Part shown: piece by piece, positions 7,949 through 15,873 of the stretch | How the letters are laid out: each line of letters starts with the position of its first letter | Position numbering within the stretch: position 1 is the first letter of the stretch | DNA from: Chromatiaceae bacterium | GTDB taxonomy: Bacteria > Pseudomonadota > Gammaproteobacteria > Chromatiales > Chromatiaceae | Reading direction: 5' to 3' | Length of the DNA: 64,000 nt | Assembly: GCA_024235175.1 (NCBI GenBank) | Contig: JACKMX010000005.1 | Location: 434,001 to 498,000, forward strand | The notes under the pieces: generated by a model | What the model was told of the DNA's origin: nothing | The model's input: the letters and a program-made list of their open reading frames with translations, nothing else | Database searches by the model: none | Program-made: the position numbers and the translations under genes

Positions 7949-8590
7949 TTACTTTAGATGCTGTTTTAATCTCTCTTCAACCTCTGCGATCTTTGCTTTT
8001 GCTCTGGCTTGGGTTTCGGCCGTTTTCGCCTGCACTTCCGCGGTCCTTGCCTGAGACTTCGCTGTTTCCGCCTGAGCCTTGGCGGTTTCGGCTTGTGTCT
8101 GTGCTTCAGCCTGCAGCTCTGCCTGTGCTTCGGCAAGTTCGTCATGAGCCGCTTTCTTAATTTTGACTATTTCAGCCTTTGCTTGATTCTGAACCTTCTG
8201 TATTTCGGATTCAAAGCGCTTGTTTGCTTTTTCGAGTTCGGTGCTTGCTTGTTTTTTCGCAGCGCTGAGGGCAGCCGCCTTCTCTTTATTCAGTGCGACT
8301 AGCTTATCCTCCAACTCTTTCATCATTGCACGTGTCTCAGATAACTCCTGCTCGACCAGCATCACCTTTTCCTGTGCCTGCGCAGCCTGCGCTTGTGCTT
8401 CCGCCTTTATTTTGACCGCTTCTGCTTTTGCCTGCGTTGCTTCTGCCTTTGCTTTCGCTGTTTCAGCTTGTGCCTCAGCCTGTGCCATGACAATTTTTTC
8501 CTGTACGCGTGCCACCTCGATTTGGGCTTTAGCTGCCTCCAGTTGGGCTTTTGCCACCTGCAGTAAATTCTTCGGTTCTTTTGCAGCCAT
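7949..8590 (-). CDS. Ala/Gln/Lys-rich repetitive coiled-coil protein, unknown function
   Basis: From the ATG at 8590 the protein has 213 residues. GAGGAGAAC five bases upstream makes this start far better than the TTG at 8734, whose extra 48 residues do not look coding. Almost the whole chain is short repeats of the type A-x-A-E-T-A-K and A-Q-A-x-A, first at about residues 10-75 and again near 160-205, flanking a more regular Leu/Glu coiled coil (about 75-150). There is no Cys, Trp or membrane segment. The shape is a long soluble helical rod, comparable in composition to TolA linkers, phasins or LEA-like proteins, but I cannot place it in a family. It lies 159 bases downstream of pyruvate kinase on the same strand and may share its transcript. 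Confidence 0.75.
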   Translation of the reverse strand: MAAKEPKNLLQVAKAQLEAAKAQIEVARVQEKIVMAQAEAQAETAKAKAEATQAKAEAVKIKAEAQAQAAQAQEKVMLVEQELSETRAMMKELEDKLVALNKEKAAALSAAKKQASTELEKANKRFESEIQKVQNQAKAEIVKIKKAAHDELAEAQAELQAEAQTQAETAKAQAETAKSQARTAEVQAKTAETQARAKAKIAEVEERLKQHLK

Positions 8591-8749
8591 TCTTGTTCTC
8601 CTCATCAGCTGAATTATTACGGGGCGGATTACATCTGTTTCGGTAGCGTAAAAGTCGAGCGCCAGTATGGTAATCACATAGGACAAGTCCAAATCTAGCA
8701 GACGCGACAGTGTCTGCGATAGCGAAAAAACCACCGGATCCGGACAGGA

Positions 8750-10195
8750 TCAGTTCGTAAGCGTAATTATTCGAAGCAAATCAGTTCCTCCCGCCATCTG
8801 CTGGTGACCGGAAGTAACCACAACCATATCCCCAATTGCAATTACACCCTTATGGCGTGCCTCATTCAGGGCATAGGTAAGTTTGTCCTGGTCATCACCC
8901 CCGCCATCATAAAGAATCGGCATGACTCCCCAGTTCATGGAGAGGCGGCGAGCCACCGGCTCCGAGCGTGTAACCGCAAGAATGGGGCAGTCGGGACGAT
9001 GCTTTGACACCAGACGGGAGGTGAAACCGGTGTCAGTGAGCGTGAATATAGCCGTTGCGCCAAGATTGTGCGCCATTCCGACCGCGGATTGGGCTATAGC
9101 ATCGGCAATCCGATTGGCGGGGTTGGGCAGAAAGGTTTGTAGATAACCATACTCACGCAGAGAGGATTCGGCTCGAATGGCCAGTGTGGCCATCGTCTTT
9201 ACCGCAGCCACCGGGTATTTTCCCATAGCTGTCTCCCCCGACAGCATCACTGCCGAACTGCCGTCCAGAATGGCGTTTGCCACGTCGCTGGCTTCCGCTC
9301 GGGTGGGTTTGGGATTTCGCTCCATGGACGCAAGCATTTCGGTAGCGGTGATAACCGGTTTGCCGTTGGTCACAGTGGTACGGATAATTCTTTTCTGAAA
9401 GACCGGCACTTCCGCAAGTGGCAGTTCCACTCCCAGATCGCCTCTTGCCACCATGACACCGTCTGCCGCCGCAACTATCTCTTCCAGATTAGCCAGTCCC
9501 GCACGGTTCTCGATCTTTGCGATGATCGGAATGGCGCGGTCATGTTCAACCAGAATTTCCCGCATGCGATAAATATCGGCAGCCTGCTGGACGAAAGAAG
9601 CCGCCACATAGTCGACATCGTTTTCGGCTGCAAATTTAAGCTCCTTCACCACATCATCGCGATATTCCGGACTCACGGAGCTCAATGAAAGTTCTGTCTC
9701 CGGCAGATTGACGCTTTTATGTTCCCTGAGTCGTCCACCATGTATTACCCTGCATACAATACTTTCATTTTCGACCCTGACAACTTCCAATTCTATGGCA
9801 CCGTCGTCCAACAAAATTGGGGTGCGTGGTCCCACTTCCGCAGGCAGGCTGTGATTCGAAATCGATACACCGGAACTGTTGCCGATGCGGCCATCTGTGT
9901 GCAGGGTAAAGAGTTCGTCTACGGCAAGGTGCACACCGCGTTTCTCAAGTTTTCCGGTGCGAATCTCGATGCCACGGGTATCGATCATGATGGCGACCTG
10001 CGTATCCAGTCGCGAAGAGACCGCGCGGATTCGCTCTATGCGTTTTCGGTGTTCGCGATAGGTGCCATGAGAAAGGTTGAGCCGGGCGACATTCATTCCC
10101 GCCCGGATCATGGCGCTCAGGGTATCCGGTGAATCGCTGGCAGGACCAATGGTGGCGATAATTTTGGTTTTGCGAAATTGGGTGTCAACGGGCAC
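8750..10195 (-). CDS. pyk: Pyruvate kinase
   Basis: Converts phosphoenolpyruvate and ADP to pyruvate and ATP, the last step of glycolysis. The 481 residues match the bacterial enzyme. Visible signatures are TKIIATIGPAS and NLSHGTYREH at the N-terminus, AKIENRAGL (catalytic lysine), GVMVARGDLGVELP for Mg/PEP binding, and TATEMLASM...RAEASDVANA. The C-terminal allosteric domain ends near residue 480. The start is a GTG with GGAGAAC upstream. It is monocistronic or leads into the coiled-coil gene 159 bases downstream. In a sulfur oxidiser it would serve carbon flow out of the Calvin cycle and glycogen; that is inference. No usual partner such as pgk or fba is adjacent. Confidence 0.96.
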   Translation of the reverse strand: MPVDTQFRKTKIIATIGPASDSPDTLSAMIRAGMNVARLNLSHGTYREHRKRIERIRAVSSRLDTQVAIMIDTRGIEIRTGKLEKRGVHLAVDELFTLHTDGRIGNSSGVSISNHSLPAEVGPRTPILLDDGAIELEVVRVENESIVCRVIHGGRLREHKSVNLPETELSLSSVSPEYRDDVVKELKFAAENDVDYVAASFVQQAADIYRMREILVEHDRAIPIIAKIENRAGLANLEEIVAAADGVMVARGDLGVELPLAEVPVFQKRIIRTTVTNGKPVITATEMLASMERNPKPTRAEASDVANAILDGSSAVMLSGETAMGKYPVAAVKTMATLAIRAESSLREYGYLQTFLPNPANRIADAIAQSAVGMAHNLGATAIFTLTDTGFTSRLVSKHRPDCPILAVTRSEPVARRLSMNWGVMPILYDGGGDDQDKLTYALNEARHKGVIAIGDMVVVTSGHQQMAGGTDLLRIITLTN

Positions 10196-10317
10196 TAAGT
10201 TCTCCGGAGTTATGTGGGTGGTTTGGGAAATTGTGTATTCTAACCTAATTGATCGCCGGTTTGGCTGTGCATTGTGGACGATTGGACCGGCCGGATAGCT
10301 GCAAGGGCAGAATATTA

Positions 10318-10596
10318 TTGACCAAAGAATTGCGCACGCTTCGTCCCTGGATTATCGGTGCACTAATATGGCTGATGCTCAGTCTGGTGGTATCGCTGGA
10401 GCATCTACGCTCTGCGCAACCTGACTACCTGTTTGAACTCGGTGGATTGATGTCTCTTATCTGGTTTCAATTCGGTTTTGCCGGTTTGTTTAATACGTTG
10501 AAAAATGAGCAGGGACGCAGAGCCCTGCTTTTTCTGTTCGTTACCTTTATTCCACCCCTGATACTGTACTGCATTAATTATGCGCTGCTTTGGTGA
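10318..10596 (+). CDS. Small inner-membrane protein, three membrane segments, unknown function
   Basis: Starting at TTG 10318, which has AAGGG about ten bases upstream, the product has 92 residues: a short basic start (TKELRTLRPW), a first hydrophobic helix (about 11-27), a second near 40-58 and a third near 70-88. A longer frame back to TTG 10249 adds an implausible Cys/Arg-rich leader. The gene runs divergently from pyk and its last 19 bases overlap the 3' end of the cysteine hydrolase gene on the other strand. I recognise no family. Confidence 0.6.
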   Translation: MTKELRTLRPWIIGALIWLMLSLVVSLEHLRSAQPDYLFELGGLMSLIWFQFGFAGLFNTLKNEQGRRALLFLFVTFIPPLILYCINYALLW

Positions 10597-11276
10597 ACAG
10601 CTGGAGTCAATCCCATTATCTCGCGCAATTCCCAGCTGGAGAGCACGTGGCAGTAGATCATGTTGATGATCTCAAGCTCCCTAAGGTGCAGCTCTTCAGT
10701 GCCGGCTGCACAACAATCCTCCAGTACAATAACGTTAAAGCTTTCATCAGCCAGGCTGCGCACGGTTGAAGAGACGCATTGATCGGTGAATATTCCCGTC
10801 AGCACCAGATTCTTGATCCCCATATTGGATAAAATCAGCCGCAGATTCGTGCCGGTGAGTGCACTGTCCGTGGTTTTGGTCAGCACTATCTCGCCTGAGG
10901 CAGGCGAGAGTTCAGGAACTATCTGTGAAGCTGATTCATCTTTTGGCAGAAGCAGATAGTTCCATCCCGGTTTCTTCTGACTGAGAGATCGATCACGGCC
11001 ATCCTGCAACTGGCAGGCGATGCGGGCATGGATAACGTCGATTCCGGATTTCCGGAAATCATGCTGCAGCGACCTTGTTGTGGGTATTACGATCTCCCTC
11101 ATGCGTTTATGAAATGGTGCCCAGCGTGCCTGCTCCCGTGCATCGTCTGGAATCTCCATGTAGATATTCTGCACGTCGATACTCAGCATTGCCGTCTCAT
11201 TTCCGGGCAGGCACAAATCTGCCGGTTCTGGCGCACCCTGGTAGTAGAACGACCTGTGGGCGGTTTTCCAACCCAT
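10578..11276 (-). CDS. Isochorismatase-family cysteine hydrolase
   Basis: A 232-residue alpha/beta protein with the complete catalytic triad of the cysteine hydrolase superfamily: D34 in SIDVQN, K134 in LTKTTDSAL and C167 in GIFTDQCVSSTVR. The cis-peptide region before C167 is conserved. Members cleave amides or enol ethers (nicotinamidase, N-carbamoylsarcosine amidase, isochorismatase, ureidoacrylate hydrolase). The 28-residue N-terminal extension and the ELHLRELEIINMIYCHV helix are most like the N-carbamoylsarcosine amidase/ureidoacrylate side, but the substrate cannot be assigned. AAGGAAAT supports the ATG start. There are no pathway partners next to it, and it overlaps the small membrane protein gene tail to tail by 19 bases. 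Confidence 0.88.
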   Translation of the reverse strand: MGWKTAHRSFYYQGAPEPADLCLPGNETAMLSIDVQNIYMEIPDDAREQARWAPFHKRMREIVIPTTRSLQHDFRKSGIDVIHARIACQLQDGRDRSLSQKKPGWNYLLLPKDESASQIVPELSPASGEIVLTKTTDSALTGTNLRLILSNMGIKNLVLTGIFTDQCVSSTVRSLADESFNVIVLEDCCAAGTEELHLRELEIINMIYCHVLSSWELREIMGLTPAVHQSSA

Positions 11277-11321
11277 ATTGGGATTTCCTTTAAAAGTGGG
11301 AAGTGACTGTGGAGCATCTGC

Positions 11322-11339
11322 GGGTACATCCCTGTACCC
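11322..11339 (-). terminator. Hairpin downstream of the sulfur globule gene
   Basis: GGGTACA (11322-11328) and TGTACCC (11333-11339) form a perfect seven-base stem with a four-base loop, 54 bases past the stop of the sulfur globule gene. No T-run follows on the minus strand, so it may protect the 3' end rather than terminate. Confidence 0.35.
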
Positions 11340-11392
11340 TGCTGTGGCCTTCCGTGGCGTTGCGCTGAAGAAGAGAGCTTAGCTTGTTGTGG

Positions 11393-11743
11393 CTACTTGG
11401 ATTCTGTCGCGGGTGCCTGCGGGGCAGGAGCTGCGTATGGTGCGTAATAGGGTGCGCCATATCCATAGTAGGGGAGACCATAGCCATATCCATAAGGATA
11501 GCCATATCCATAGCCATAATATGGGTAACCATAGCCATATCCGCGGCCATAGCCATAACCCCGACCACGACCATAACCGCCTCCGCTGAAGTTCATATTG
11601 AAATCGCCGAACAAATCACCCCAGCCATCACCCCAGCCATCGCCCCAGCCGTTATTGCCCCAGGGTCCACCCCACCAGGCAGAAGCAGAAGCAGACACGC
11701 CAAACAGAGCCGCCACCATGACGGATTTCATGATCGTCTTCAT
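11393..11743 (-). CDS. Sulfur globule envelope protein (Gly/Tyr-rich, secreted)
   Basis: A 116-residue structural protein resembling the sulfur globule proteins (SgpA/SgpB/SgpC, CV1-CV3) that coat sulfur deposits in Allochromatium and other sulfur oxidisers. A Sec signal peptide is clear: MKTIMKS, hydrophobic core VMVAALFGV, cleavage expected after SASA at about residue 22. The mature part begins with Trp/Gly/Asp repeats (WGDGWGDGWGD), then a Gly-Tyr region built from YGYGRG and YGYGYPY units, and ends in a short Ala/Pro tail. Such proteins sit in the periplasm around the globule. A strong AAGGAGAG ribosome binding site and a stem-loop in the leader fit high expression. It is monocistronic. 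This gene is the main evidence for sulfur storage in the organism. A different Gly/Tyr-rich exported protein cannot be wholly excluded. Confidence 0.85.
   Translation of the reverse strand: MKTIMKSVMVAALFGVSASASAWWGGPWGNNGWGDGWGDGWGDLFGDFNMNFSGGGYGRGRGYGYGRGYGYGYPYYGYGYGYPYGYGYGLPYYGYGAPYYAPYAAPAPQAPATESK
11458..11580 (-). repeat. Low-complexity coding repeat inside the sulfur globule gene
   Basis: Degenerate units such as GGATATGGCTATGG recur with a mostly six-base period, encoding Gly-Tyr dipeptides. Slippage here could vary the length of the Gly/Tyr region between strains. Confidence 0.6.
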
Positions 11744-11756
11744 TTTTTCTCTCCTT

Positions 11757-11780
11757 AGACAAAGAGTTGCGAATTTGTCT
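11757..11780 (-). promoter_or_regulatory. 5'-leader stem-loop beside the ribosome binding site of the sulfur globule gene
   Basis: AGACAAA (11757-11763) pairs perfectly with TTTGTCT (11774-11780) around a ten-base loop. On the minus strand the stem ends two bases before the AAGGAG motif, so it could stabilise the 5' end of the transcript or influence ribosome access. Confidence 0.5.
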
Positions 11781-11982
11781 TAAACGAGATCTACCCAACA
11801 TATCAGGTGCTCTCATGAGAAATTTTAGTAATTGGGATTATGCTGATAAATGATCTGAATCAAATGATTATAGAAAACAAGGTGCTATTGCTTCAAATTT
11901 GATGTATGCGATTTTTTGCGGGAGGAAAGTTCAGGCGTACTCAGTGGTTAAGTGACTATCGTCAACCTGGGGTGATCCGAAA

Positions 11983-12483
11983 TCACCTGGAAGGTTTGCG
12001 AGCATCGATACTGATGGATCGTCCCGCCTCCGAAGGCGGTTGAAGTTGGCTCTGTTGATTCCACAGTTGCTGCAGCTGCTGCATCACCGGCGGAGTGAAT
12101 GGTTGTACCTTTCTCTGTTGCAGATTGATGTGCAGAATCAGCTGTTCGTTGGTCGCCAGAAGGGTGCCATCATTGGTTCTGTGCATGGACTGGAACAGGT
12201 GAACCCGTTTAACATCCAACCCCAGAATACGGGTTTTGATCTCCAGTTTATCACCGGGCATGGCTTCATTCTGATAAGTGACATGTGCCTCTGCCACCAT
12301 CCATGAGTTGCCGTCTTTTCGTGTCTGCGCTTCGCTCAAGCCAACTGACGCGACGAACTGCTCTCCCGCCCGGTCAAACGCCAGCGTGTAGTAAGCCACA
12401 TTCATGTGGCCATTGTAGTCCAGCCATTCCGGTTGAACGGCTGTGTGGTAGCAGTGCGGTATGATGTCCGGATGTTTCGGCAT
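11983..12483 (-). CDS. Hotdog-fold acyl-CoA thioesterase (4HBT type)
   Basis: A 166-residue cytosolic thioesterase. The hotdog signature is near residues 16-40: QPEWLDYNGHMNVAYY with the catalytic Asp in the family position, as in 4-hydroxybenzoyl-CoA thioesterase-like and betainyl-CoA thioesterase-like enzymes. A typical HVTYQNEAMPGDKLEI strand follows, with KRVHLFQSM later. The last 35 residues are Gln-rich and probably disordered. GAGGGAAAC supports the ATG. It is divergent from bioA, with about 100 bases between the two starts, so the genes may share a control region. The substrate is unknown; no beta-oxidation or carnitine genes are adjacent. Confidence 0.85.
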   Translation of the reverse strand: MPKHPDIIPHCYHTAVQPEWLDYNGHMNVAYYTLAFDRAGEQFVASVGLSEAQTRKDGNSWMVAEAHVTYQNEAMPGDKLEIKTRILGLDVKRVHLFQSMHRTNDGTLLATNEQLILHINLQQRKVQPFTPPVMQQLQQLWNQQSQLQPPSEAGRSISIDARKPSR

Positions 12484-12583
12484 AAGTTTCCCTCTATTCC
12501 CCTGTTTAAGATCTCACTGCAACGGTATCGGGAACCTTGCTTGGCGCTGTCGGGCCTTACGTTGATTGTTTATTATAACCGGC

Positions 12584-13882
12584 ATGAAAATAATCGATAC
12601 AGATGAGCAAGAGTGGATCGGGTTCGAACGTGAGCATGTCTGGCACCCGTATAGTTCGATCGATGCTGGCCTACCGGTATACCCGGTAGCGTCCGCCAGA
12701 GGCGTGCGGATAAAGCTGGCCGATGGCCGGGAGTTGATTGACGGCATGTCCTCCTGGTGGAGTGCGATCCACGGCTATAACCACCCCAAACTGAATCGGG
12801 CGGTGGAGGCACAACTGGGCCACATGGCGCATGTTATGTTTGGCGGTCTCACCCATAAACCTGCGGCGGAGCTGGCCCGCAGGCTGATTGAGTTGACGCC
12901 TGAACCGCTGCAAACAGTTTTTTTCGCCGATTCGGGTTCGGTTTCGGTCGAAGTCGCACTGAAGATGGCTGTGCAGTTCTGGCAGGCCAAGGGGCAATCC
13001 AACCGTACAAAATTCGTGACTATCCGAAACGGTTACCACGGAGATACCTGCAATGCCATGTCGGTCTCCGATCCAGAGAACGGCATGCACTCTCTGTTCA
13101 GCGGCATGCTTGTCGAACAGCATTTCGCGCCGTCTCCACAGAGTCGCTTTGGGCAATCCTGTAAACGATCGGATATCGAATCATTCGAATCCTGCCTGGC
13201 CCGCTTCTGCAGAGAGACGGCAGCGGTAATTCTGGAGCCGGTGGTGCAGGGGGCAGGTGGCATGCGTTTCTATTCGGCGGATTTTCTGCGCCAGGTGCGG
13301 GCATTGTGCGACCGTTATGACGTGCTGCTGATTCTCGACGAAATTGCCACCGGATTCGGGCGCACCGGCCGCATGTTCGCCTGTGAACACGCCGGAGTTA
13401 GCGGGGATATCATGTGTGTTGGAAAGGCGCTGACCGGCGGTTACATGACGTTGGCCGCAACGCTGACCAGCTTTGAAGTCAGTGCCGCCATCAGTAGTGG
13501 AAACCCGGGTTTGTTCATGCATGGACCGACCTTTATGGCCAATCCGTTAGCCTGCGCCGCGGCACTTGCCAGCCTGGAGCTATTGACCGAATCCCCATGG
13601 GAGCAACGGGTATCCAGAATCGAGGCTGGCCTGCGCTCGGGTCTTGCCCCCTGCACAGAGATGTCGCACGTCGAGGAGGTCAGGGTGCTGGGTGCCATCG
13701 GAGTGGTGGAACTCAAGTCAGCGGTGGATATGCACCTCATCCAGCCAAGATTCGTGGATTCCGGTGTCTGGGTAAGGCCGTTTGGAAAACTGGTCTATCT
13801 GATGCCGCCATTCATTATCGACGAGAAGGATTTGGGCATTCTCACTGCTGCGGTTGTAAAGGTTGTAGGCTCATTCGGTTAG
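12584..13882 (+). CDS. bioA: Adenosylmethionine-8-amino-7-oxononanoate aminotransferase
   Basis: BioA transfers the amino group of S-adenosylmethionine to KAPA to give DAPA in biotin synthesis. The 432-residue protein shows the class III aminotransferase pattern: HPYSSI near the N-terminus and GMSSWWSAIHGYNHP, both diagnostic of BioA, then DSGSVSVEVALKMA, the LILDEIATGFGRTG strand with the PLP-binding Asp, and Schiff-base K281 in VGKALTGGY. HGPTFMANPLACAA is also typical. I chose ATG 12584 over an upstream in-frame TTG (12566). No other bio gene is nearby and I found no convincing BirA operator. The last 12 bases overlap the convergent diguanylate cyclase gene. Confidence 0.95.
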   Translation: MKIIDTDEQEWIGFEREHVWHPYSSIDAGLPVYPVASARGVRIKLADGRELIDGMSSWWSAIHGYNHPKLNRAVEAQLGHMAHVMFGGLTHKPAAELARRLIELTPEPLQTVFFADSGSVSVEVALKMAVQFWQAKGQSNRTKFVTIRNGYHGDTCNAMSVSDPENGMHSLFSGMLVEQHFAPSPQSRFGQSCKRSDIESFESCLARFCRETAAVILEPVVQGAGGMRFYSADFLRQVRALCDRYDVLLILDEIATGFGRTGRMFACEHAGVSGDIMCVGKALTGGYMTLAATLTSFEVSAAISSGNPGLFMHGPTFMANPLACAAALASLELLTESPWEQRVSRIEAGLRSGLAPCTEMSHVEEVRVLGAIGVVELKSAVDMHLIQPRFVDSGVWVRPFGKLVYLMPPFIIDEKDLGILTAAVVKVVGSFG

Positions 13883-15061
13883 AAAAGGCGCTGTATTGTC
13901 GGCCGCAATCTCAACCCTGTGGCCACCGCTCTTTTTCGCCTTATACATGGCGGCATCAGCCACCCTGACCAGATCCTTTATCTTGGACGCATGCTTTGGG
14001 GCCAGCGCGATTCCTATACTCACACTGGGTTTGAACGACTTCTCGGCAAGTGCCATCGGTTGAGTGATTTCATGCAGAATACGTTGCGCCAGTGCTTCAA
14101 TACCGGTCGATTGCGCATCGAGAGAATAGACTATGATGAACTCATCCCCTCCGATTCTGGCTACCTCAGCTTGTACGATCATCTCTGACTCTCGCGACGA
14201 GGCTTTGATCCGTTCGGAAATCTCCCTCAGCAGTTCGTCTCCGGCTTCGTGTCCATAGTTATCGTTAACCTGTTTGAAATTGTCCACATCGACCAGCATC
14301 AATGCGATGCTTGAAGTTGCCCCATCAAGCTGCTCCAGAAGCCGTGACGCGTTCTCCTCGAACTGACGGCGATTGGATAGACTGGTCAATGGATCCTTGT
14401 ATGCCAGTTGCAGAAGTTTCGCGTTGACTGCCTTTATCTGCCTGACCAGGATTTTGTTCTCTTCACTGCGTTCGATGCTGTTTCGCATATTCGCGGCATA
14501 CTGCCTGGCAATCACCACTATCAGCGCGGTGTAGATCACGGAAACGATGGTAAACTCAGCCCGGAAGCTGGTGGTGAAAACCTGTGCCCAGAATACAAGT
14601 GATCCCATAATCGGCAATACAAAAGCCAAAAATGCGGGAAGATATACGGCATTGCTTGCCAGGCTGCTGGCGGGTAATCCGACCAGAATGACCAACAGAA
14701 ACAGCTGAGCAAACAGAGGCTGAGCAGGGTTATAGGCAAAGATAAGCACGGACCAGGTAATGCCGCCAAGAAGAGCACCCAACACCTGATAGCGAGCAAT
14801 CCATTTAATATTGCCACGGCTGAACCGACGGCTGCTGACAATCAGGCTGAAAAAACGAATGATGGATACCAGTGTCAGTACCGAAATCCAGATCATCAGA
14901 AAACTGCTTTGCGAGAACGGGGAGAGCGCCAGATAAACCAGAACAGCCACGCATTGTGCCGCAATCAATGTGGGGTATCCGTGGCGAATCAGTTGGTCGA
15001 GGAGCCGCTCCTTTATCAAGGATCCGCTGACCGGGGAGATCTTTACCTTGTCAGAGGACAA
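13871..15061 (-). CDS. Membrane diguanylate cyclase (GGDEF)
   Basis: Makes cyclic di-GMP from two GTP. Residues 28-190 hold five or six membrane helices in an MASE-like sensor of unknown ligand, followed by a short coiled linker and the GGDEF domain from about 215. The active loop is intact: R302-I-G-G-D-E-F with the signature at 304-308, and DVDNFKQVND upstream for metal/GTP. The RxxD inhibitory site expected a few residues earlier is absent (I295 and A298 in its place), so product inhibition through the I-site is unlikely. The start is a TTG with a purine-rich stretch upstream. No EAL domain is attached. A PilZ receptor gene lies elsewhere in the window (31317-31688), and FleQ is a known c-di-GMP target in Pseudomonas. 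Confidence 0.92.
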   Translation of the reverse strand: MSSDKVKISPVSGSLIKERLLDQLIRHGYPTLIAAQCVAVLVYLALSPFSQSSFLMIWISVLTLVSIIRFFSLIVSSRRFSRGNIKWIARYQVLGALLGGITWSVLIFAYNPAQPLFAQLFLLVILVGLPASSLASNAVYLPAFLAFVLPIMGSLVFWAQVFTTSFRAEFTIVSVIYTALIVVIARQYAANMRNSIERSEENKILVRQIKAVNAKLLQLAYKDPLTSLSNRRQFEENASRLLEQLDGATSSIALMLVDVDNFKQVNDNYGHEAGDELLREISERIKASSRESEMIVQAEVARIGGDEFIIVYSLDAQSTGIEALAQRILHEITQPMALAEKSFKPSVSIGIALAPKHASKIKDLVRVADAAMYKAKKSGGHRVEIAADNTAPFLTE

Positions 15062-15493
15062 GCTTTCCCGCTTCCTGCCGGGGATACCGGATAGAATCCA
15101 TTGAATCAGCGGAATGTCTTAACTCTGCCATAAGCCTACATATCAAACACACAGCAATCATCCGGCGACGCCGTATACCCGTTTGTCGGCAGGAATTCCT
15201 TTTTCTGAGGGAGGATCAACGGTATTCGACTGATTTTTCTGAAATCTTCAAACCGGAGGTTTCCGGCGCATCAATCATATGATCATCGGGTATTTGGATT
15301 GATGAACTGTCACCCGGTGATCGGCAGCTGAGATCCGATTTAACTGCTACAGGCTGTTGATCACAGGATGATGAATAAGTTCAAAATAGCTGACAGATCT
15401 CTCGGATTGGTTTTTCAGGTGATAATATACGAACATCAGCGCGATAAATTTTTCTGGATGAACCTACCGTACAAAATAACATGGAGCTTAACT
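15062..15493. other. Intergenic spacer with two inverted repeats
   Basis: No gene is supported. Besides the 15281-15322 stem-loop there is a small CCGGA/TCCGG hairpin at 15253-15266. A frame reading through from ATG 15368 into the next gene lacks a ribosome binding site. Confidence 0.5.
15281..15322 (+). promoter_or_regulatory. Long stem-loop upstream of the monooxygenase/alcohol dehydrogenase pair
   Basis: GATCATCGGGT (15281-15291) faces ACCCGGTGATC (15312-15322): eleven pairs with one G-T wobble around a 20-base loop. It may be an operator or leader structure; the partner protein is unknown. Confidence 0.35.
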
Positions 15494-15790
15494 ATGCACG
15501 TCACTTTGGTTTATGTGGATATCATTGCCGATAAAGTCGATGCATTCATTGAAGCAACCCGTCTGAATCACCTCAATTCGATCAATGAGCCTGGTAACAG
15601 GCGTTTTGATGTGTTGCGGGATAGCGAAAATCCCAACCGGTTTCTGCTGTACGAAGCCTATGCATCGGAAGCCGATGCGAAAGCGCACAAGGAGACTGAC
15701 CACTATTTCGAATGGCGTGACAGGGTACAGAGCATGATGGCATCTCCACGGAGAGGTGTGCGCTACGATGGGCTGTTTCCCGAGGCCTGA
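15494..15790 (+). CDS. ABM-domain monooxygenase-fold protein (LsrG/YgiN-like)
   Basis: The 98-residue product is a single dimeric alpha/beta-barrel (ABM) domain: strand HVTLVYVDI, helix VDAFIEATRLNHLNSINEPG, strand RRFDVLRD, RFLLYEAYAS, and the helix with conserved His (AKAHKETDHYFEWRD). Relatives are LsrG, which isomerises phospho-AI-2, and YgiN quinol monooxygenase. The start at ATG 15494 is supported by GGAG seven bases upstream; a longer frame from 15368 is not. It precedes an iron-type alcohol dehydrogenase by 83 bases on the same strand, suggesting a small pathway acting on an aldehyde or quinone. The substrate is not known. Confidence 0.82.
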   Translation: MHVTLVYVDIIADKVDAFIEATRLNHLNSINEPGNRRFDVLRDSENPNRFLLYEAYASEADAKAHKETDHYFEWRDRVQSMMASPRRGVRYDGLFPEA

Positions 15791-15873
15791 GGGAAATCCT
15801 ATTTTCAGCGCCGGTCGGAGTTGTTGCTGATTTATGGCCGGATGAGAGGTTATTTTACAGGAAGGTCGATGCA

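Noticed and set aside
8009..8612. Plus-strand frames opposite the coiled-coil gene (8009-8302, 8220-8612)
   Set aside because: Long open frames on the antisense strand are expected where the real gene is made of Ala/Gln/Lys codons without many stop complements; Cys/Phe/Ser-rich products look non-coding.
11290..11574. Minus-strand 94-codon frame rich in Met and Ala over the sulfur globule gene
   Set aside because: It is the shifted reading of the Gly/Tyr repeat of the real gene in another frame of the same strand; there is no start site.
12484..12583. A BirA operator between the thioesterase gene and bioA
   Set aside because: I looked for TTGTNAACC facing GGTTNACAA and found only an AT-rich TTGATTGTTTATTATAACC without the mirrored half.
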